This document shows, one piece after another, positions 40,353 through 43,347 of a DNA stretch of 43,347 nt (position 1 is its first letter; each line of letters begins with the position of its first letter). The position numbers and the translations under genes were made by a program. The notes beneath the pieces were generated by a model. It saw nothing but the letters and a program-made list of their open reading frames with translations, was not told where the DNA came from and did no database searches. This DNA is from Euzebyaceae bacterium (GTDB lineage Bacteria > Actinomycetota > Nitriliruptoria > Euzebyales > Egibacteraceae), in contig JACCVM010000056.1 of assembly GCA_013698135.1 (NCBI GenBank), positions 1 to 43,347 of the forward strand, read 5' to 3'.

Positions 40353-40358
40353 ATCCTA
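40353..40358 (-). promoter_or_regulatory. Leaderless-type -10 element of the NUDIX gene
   Basis: TAGGAT on the minus strand, six bases before the ATG at 40346. Fits the same TAGNNT pattern as trpG, cwlM and the zinc-finger gene. Confidence 0.4.
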
Positions 40359-40484
40359 GGTGGAGTTCTCAACCGCGCTCGCTGGCCGGTGCCGCCGGCT
40401 TCCTTGGCACCCGAGCGCGACGCACGATCAAGGCGGGGCGCGCGGAAGCCGACAACGACAGCGGACACCGACCAGAGGAAACCC

Positions 40485-41558
40485 GTGCGATTCGACGACT
40501 ACCTGCGCCTGCTGGCCGACAAGGGCGGCTCCGACCTGCACCTGAAGGCGCCTGGCCCCGCCTACCTGCGCATCGACGGGGAGCTGTCGGAGGTCGGAGA
40601 CCTGCCGTTGCTGCGTCCGGAGGACACCGAGGGCTTCGCGGCCACCATCATGTCCGCGGAGACGTTCCAGCGCTTCTCCGACGGCGTTGAGGCCGACCTG
40701 GCCTACTCGCTGCCCGGGGTGGGGCGGTTCCGGGTGGCGGCGTTTCGGCAGCGGGGCACGGTCGGATTGGTGCTACGCCGTGTCCTGCCCAGCACGCAGA
40801 GCTTCAACGACCTGAACATGCCACCGGCTGTTCGCAAGCTGGCCGAGGAGCACCGTGGGCTGGTACTGGTCACCGGCCCCACCGGGTCGGGAAAGACGAC
40901 CACGTCGGCCGCGATGATCGGCCACATCAATGCCACGCGGCGCTGCCACATCGTCACCGTCGAGGATCCGATCGAGATCCTGCACGCCGACCAGCTGGCG
41001 ATCATCGACCAGCGCGAGGTCGGTGTGGACACCGCCGACTTCACCACGGCGCTGCGGTCGGTGGCCCGCCAGGACCCCGACGTGATCTTCATCGGCGAGA
41101 TGCGCGACACCGAGACCGTCGGCGCGGCGCTGCAGGCGGCGGAGACGGGCCACCTGGTGCTGTCGACCCTGCATACCACCAACGCCACCGAGACGATCAA
41201 CCGCATCATCGACCTGTTCCCGCCTCACCAGCAGCACCAGGCCCGCCTGTCGATGGCCAATTCACTGAAGGGCATCGTCTGCCAGCGGCTGCTGCCGCGG
41301 CCCGACGGCGGCCGTGTCGCCGCCATCGAGTGCCTGGTGATGACGACGCGCATCCACGAGCTGATCGTCGATCCGTCGCGCACCAGCGAGATCGAAGACG
41401 CGATCGTCGACGGCGCCTACTACGGGATGCAGACCTTCGACCAGCACCTGCTGGCGCTGTACCAGGAGGGCCGCGTCACCCTGCGCGACGCCATGTCGGC
41501 CGCAACCAGTCCTCACGACTTCCGCATCGCCGTCCGCGCAGCCGGCCTGGAGGGCTGA
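40485..41558 (+). CDS. PilT/type II secretion ATPase family protein
   Basis: 357 aa from GTG 40485, with AGAGGAA just upstream; a longer frame to 40284 overlaps the NUDIX gene and is rejected. N-terminal PilT domain (DDYLRLLADKGGSDLHLKAPGPAYLRIDG), Walker A GPTGSGKT (131-138), Asp and Walker B boxes around FIGEMRDTETVGAALQAAETGHLVLSTLHTT, and a His box. PilT-type ATPases power pilus retraction; GspE family is excluded by the N-terminal form. The window has no pilin, PilB or PilC, so it could act with a distant pilus locus or in another AAA-like role. Confidence 0.88.
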   Translation: MRFDDYLRLLADKGGSDLHLKAPGPAYLRIDGELSEVGDLPLLRPEDTEGFAATIMSAETFQRFSDGVEADLAYSLPGVGRFRVAAFRQRGTVGLVLRRVLPSTQSFNDLNMPPAVRKLAEEHRGLVLVTGPTGSGKTTTSAAMIGHINATRRCHIVTVEDPIEILHADQLAIIDQREVGVDTADFTTALRSVARQDPDVIFIGEMRDTETVGAALQAAETGHLVLSTLHTTNATETINRIIDLFPPHQQHQARLSMANSLKGIVCQRLLPRPDGGRVAAIECLVMTTRIHELIVDPSRTSEIEDAIVDGAYYGMQTFDQHLLALYQEGRVTLRDAMSAATSPHDFRIAVRAAGLEG

Positions 41559-41592
41559 CCCGCCAGGCGGGAGGTGGCATCACCCGGCCTCG

Positions 41593-41598
41593 TAGCAT
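41593..41598 (+). promoter_or_regulatory. Possible -10 element of the CCA gene
   Basis: TAGCAT ends nine bases before the ATG at 41608, similar to the other near-leaderless promoters. No -35 element is obvious. Confidence 0.3.
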
Positions 41599-41607
41599 GA
41601 GGCCGCC

Positions 41608-43026
41608 ATGTCCGACCTCACCCCAGCCCAGCAGCGCCAGCTCGGCCGTCTCGTCGCCCGCTATCCGGTGGCCGACGAGCTGGGTCGCCGCTTCACCGCG
41701 GCTGGCCACGAGCTGTACCTGGTCGGTGGCACCGTCCGCGACGCGTTCCTCGAGCGCGCCCAGGACGATTTGGACTTCGCCACCTCGGCGCCGCCGTCGG
41801 AGACCAAGCGGCTGGTGGCGGGGTGGGCAGACGCCGTGTGGCTGGCGGGCGAGCGTTTCGGCACCATCAGCGCCGCGCGAAACGGCTGGAAGCTGGAGAT
41901 CACCACCTTCCGGGCTGACCGGTACTCGCCCGGCTCGCGCCATCCCGACGTGCGCTTCGCGGGCGACATCACGGCTGACCTGTCGCGGCGTGACTTCACC
42001 TGCAACGCGATGGCGGTGCGCCTTTCCGACCATCGCTTCGTCGACCCGTTCGGAGGGCTGGCCGACCTGCGGTCGCGTGTGCTGCGCACGCCCGCCGCCC
42101 CCGAGGACAGCTTCGCCGACGATCCGTTGCGGCTGGTGCGCATGGCCCGTTTCGCCGCGGTCCTCGATGCCGAGCCCGATGAGGCCGCCCGCAAGGCGGC
42201 GACCGCGATGGCCGCCCACCTCGACGAGATCAGCCGGGAACGCATCCGCGCTGAGCTGGACAAGCTGATCTGCGCACCGCACCAGGCGCGCGGCATGGAC
42301 CTGCTGTGCGACACCGGGCTGGCTGACCGTTTCCTGCCGGAGGTCCCCGCCCTGCGCATGCAGCACGACCCCCTCCACCACCACAAGGACGTCTACACCC
42401 ACACCCTGGCGGTGGTCGACGGCTGCCCGGCCGACGACTTGGTCCTGCGGCTGGCGGCGCTGCTGCACGACATCGGCAAGCCCGCGACCCGCGAGTTCCA
42501 CTCGGACCGGAAGGTCACCTTCCACCATCACGAGGTGGTGGGCCAGCGCATGGCCGACAAGCGGTTGCGTGCGCTGCGCTACCCCAACGACGTCATCGCC
42601 GACGTCGGCGAGCTGATCTATCTGCACCTGCGCTTCCACGGGTACGCCGACGACGCCTGGACCGACGCCGCGGTGCGCCGCTACGTGCGCGACGCGGGCC
42701 GCTCCGAGCAGCTGCGCCGGCTCAACCGCCTAACCCGTGCCGATGTCACGACGCGCAACCGCGCCAAGGCCCGGCGCCTGCAGCGTGGGATGGACGACCT
42801 GGAGGCCCGCATCGCCCGGCTTGAGGCCGAGGAGGAGATCGCCAGGATCCGCCCGCAGCTGGACGGCCGACAGATCATGCGCCACCTCGGCCTGCCACCG
42901 GGTCCAGACATCGGCAAGGCCCGCCAGATGCTGCTGGAGGCGCGGCTGGACCAAGGACCCATGACCGACGAGCAGGCCTACGCGCTGCTCGACGCATGGG
43001 CGCAGGAGCAGAACTCAAACGGATGA
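41608..43026 (+). CDS. CCA tRNA nucleotidyltransferase (HD-domain type)
   Basis: 472 aa from ATG 41608. Class-II nucleotidyltransferase head: YLVGGTVRDAFL, DDLDFATSA (metal-binding DxD) and WLAGERFGTIS. Neck/body with RRDFTCNAMAVR and DPLRLVRMARF. Then an HD phosphohydrolase domain (HHHKDVYTHTLAVV, LLHDIGKPATRE) and a C-terminal helical part with ITEEARIAR-like coils. It adds or repairs CCA on tRNA 3' ends, needed here because both tRNA genes lack CCA. This is the mycobacterial pcnA position beside the NUDIX gene. Whether it makes CCA or poly(A) cannot be read from sequence. Confidence 0.93.
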   Translation: MSDLTPAQQRQLGRLVARYPVADELGRRFTAAGHELYLVGGTVRDAFLERAQDDLDFATSAPPSETKRLVAGWADAVWLAGERFGTISAARNGWKLEITTFRADRYSPGSRHPDVRFAGDITADLSRRDFTCNAMAVRLSDHRFVDPFGGLADLRSRVLRTPAAPEDSFADDPLRLVRMARFAAVLDAEPDEAARKAATAMAAHLDEISRERIRAELDKLICAPHQARGMDLLCDTGLADRFLPEVPALRMQHDPLHHHKDVYTHTLAVVDGCPADDLVLRLAALLHDIGKPATREFHSDRKVTFHHHEVVGQRMADKRLRALRYPNDVIADVGELIYLHLRFHGYADDAWTDAAVRRYVRDAGRSEQLRRLNRLTRADVTTRNRAKARRLQRGMDDLEARIARLEAEEEIARIRPQLDGRQIMRHLGLPPGPDIGKARQMLLEARLDQGPMTDEQAYALLDAWAQEQNSNG

Positions 43027-43050
43027 CTGGCGCCCCGCCGCCCAAGTGCA

Positions 43051-43077
43051 TACGATAAAGGCAACCTTACTTAACGG
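43051..43077 (+). promoter_or_regulatory. AT-rich promoter region with possible DtxR/IdeR-type box
   Basis: The stretch around 43051-43077 (ATACGATAAAGGCAACCTTACTTAA) is far more AT-rich than its neighbourhood. AAGGCAACCTT is a partial palindrome resembling half-sites of actinobacterial iron boxes (TTAGGTTAGSCTAACCTAA). It lies about 25 bases before the ferredoxin gene. Only the AAGG/CCTT arms fit well. Confidence 0.35.
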
Positions 43078-43095
43078 AGCTCCGCGGGGTCCGAC

Positions 43096-43311
43096 TTGCT
43101 GGTCTGCCACTGCCAAGCCGTGCACGAGTCGGCCGTGCGCGAGGTCATCGACGCGGGCGCTCGCGACGAGTTCGACGTGGCGCAGGCTTGCGGTGCGGGC
43201 AGCGTGTGCGGTGGTTGCGTCCCCACGATCAGTCGCCTGCTGGGTGAGTGCCGCGGCTGTCCGTTGCAGCAGGGGTTAGTGGAGGGACACGCCCTGTCGA
43301 CCGTACGCTGA
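43096..43311 (+). CDS. Bacterioferritin-associated ferredoxin-like protein
   Basis: 71 aa from TTG 43096, the only start after an in-frame stop at 43072-43074. The [2Fe-2S] ligands match BFD: C4-x-C6 (LVCHCQAV) and C38-x2-C41 (GSVCGGCVPT), with helix-turn-helix segments between. Extra cysteines at 32, 52 and 55. Bfd donates electrons to bacterioferritin to release stored iron; the next gene starts like bacterioferritin. Iron control through the upstream box would fit but is not shown. Confidence 0.85.
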   Translation: MLVCHCQAVHESAVREVIDAGARDEFDVAQACGAGSVCGGCVPTISRLLGECRGCPLQQGLVEGHALSTVR

Positions 43312-43338
43312 CCGCTCACCGTCGAAAAGGACCCAGTC

Positions 43339-43347
43339 ATGCAGGGC
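43339..43347 (+). CDS. Start of a probable bacterioferritin gene (truncated by the window)
   Basis: Only ATG CAG GGC (Met-Gln-Gly) is inside the window, with AAAAGGA eight bases upstream. Bacterioferritins typically start MQGDPxV, and the gene before it is Bfd-like, so bfr is the best guess. Three codons cannot prove it. Confidence 0.55.

Overview
The window is the replication-origin neighbourhood of a high-GC Gram-positive chromosome. Gene content and order (fhaB-pstP-rodA/ftsW-pbpA-pknB, trpG, crgA, gyrB/gyrA-DUF3566-tRNA-Ile-tRNA-Ala, dciA-recF-dnaN-dnaA, rpmH-rnpA-yidD-yidC-jag-rsmG-parA-parB, cwlM-trxA-trxB, ECF sigma/anti-sigma, NUDIX, CCA-adding enzyme) are the actinobacterial core arrangement. 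Frequent GTG starts, very GC-rich third codon positions and leaderless-type -10 elements fit Actinomycetota. Departures from the mycobacterial/streptomycete layout (no PknA, no MurJ beside the sigma gene, a lipoprotein between gyrB and gyrA, an ANTAR gene after gyrA) suggest a deep-branching class such as Nitriliruptoria. That class-level placement is inference.

Layout. 1-6176 (+): cell-growth signalling operon made of an FHA protein (3' end only), PP2C phosphatase, SEDS glycosyltransferase, class-B PBP and PASTA kinase, all translationally coupled or nearly so. 6.2-11.3 kb: a relic of a flavin oxidoreductase, a USP-like gene, then on the minus strand trpG, a YihY/BrkB membrane protein, an unlisted 48-residue membrane protein, a class-E-type sortase and DUF881, followed by divergent crgA and a zinc-ribbon membrane protein. 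11.3-12.2 kb: a gene-poor island, then tRNA-Ala(TGC), a DLW-39-like micro-ORF and tRNA-Ile(GAT). 12.2-23.4 kb (all minus): DUF3566, GAF-ANTAR, gyrA, GerMN lipoprotein, gyrB, dciA, recF, dnaN, dnaA. DnaA-box-like 9-mers lie in the dnaA-dnaN gap (candidate oriC) and again upstream of dnaA. 24.1-29.3 kb (+): rpmH to parB, with two parS-like sites. 29.3-31.5 kb (-): a Ddl homologue and an aminotransferase. 31.7-32.6 kb (+): a small membrane protein and a GNAT enzyme. 32.6-35.4 kb (-): cwlM, trxA, trxB. 35.5-36.0 kb (+): a zinc-finger membrane protein. 36.0-40.3 kb (-): anti-sigma, ECF sigma, a transmembrane kinase, a TadE-like small protein and a NUDIX hydrolase. 40.5-43.35 kb (+): PilT-like ATPase, CCA-adding enzyme, bacterioferritin-associated ferredoxin and the first three codons of a probable bacterioferritin.

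How the genes fit together. Left and right arms both hold envelope-growth control: PstP/PknB/FHA with SEDS/PBP and CrgA on the left, a putatively non-catalytic CwlM and a kinase-ECF sigma-anti-sigma operon on the right. The centre holds initiation (dnaA, dnaN, recF, dciA), topology (gyrAB) and segregation (parAB, parS). The clearest regulatory signal is a pair of SigR/SigH-type promoters (GGAAT-N18/19-GTT), one upstream of trxB and one upstream of trxA. The most unusual local features are the kinase-sigma-anti-sigma operon standing where MurJ is normally found, the altered active sites of CwlM and Ddl, and the extra genes inside the gyrase region. No IS element, prophage or CRISPR array was seen.
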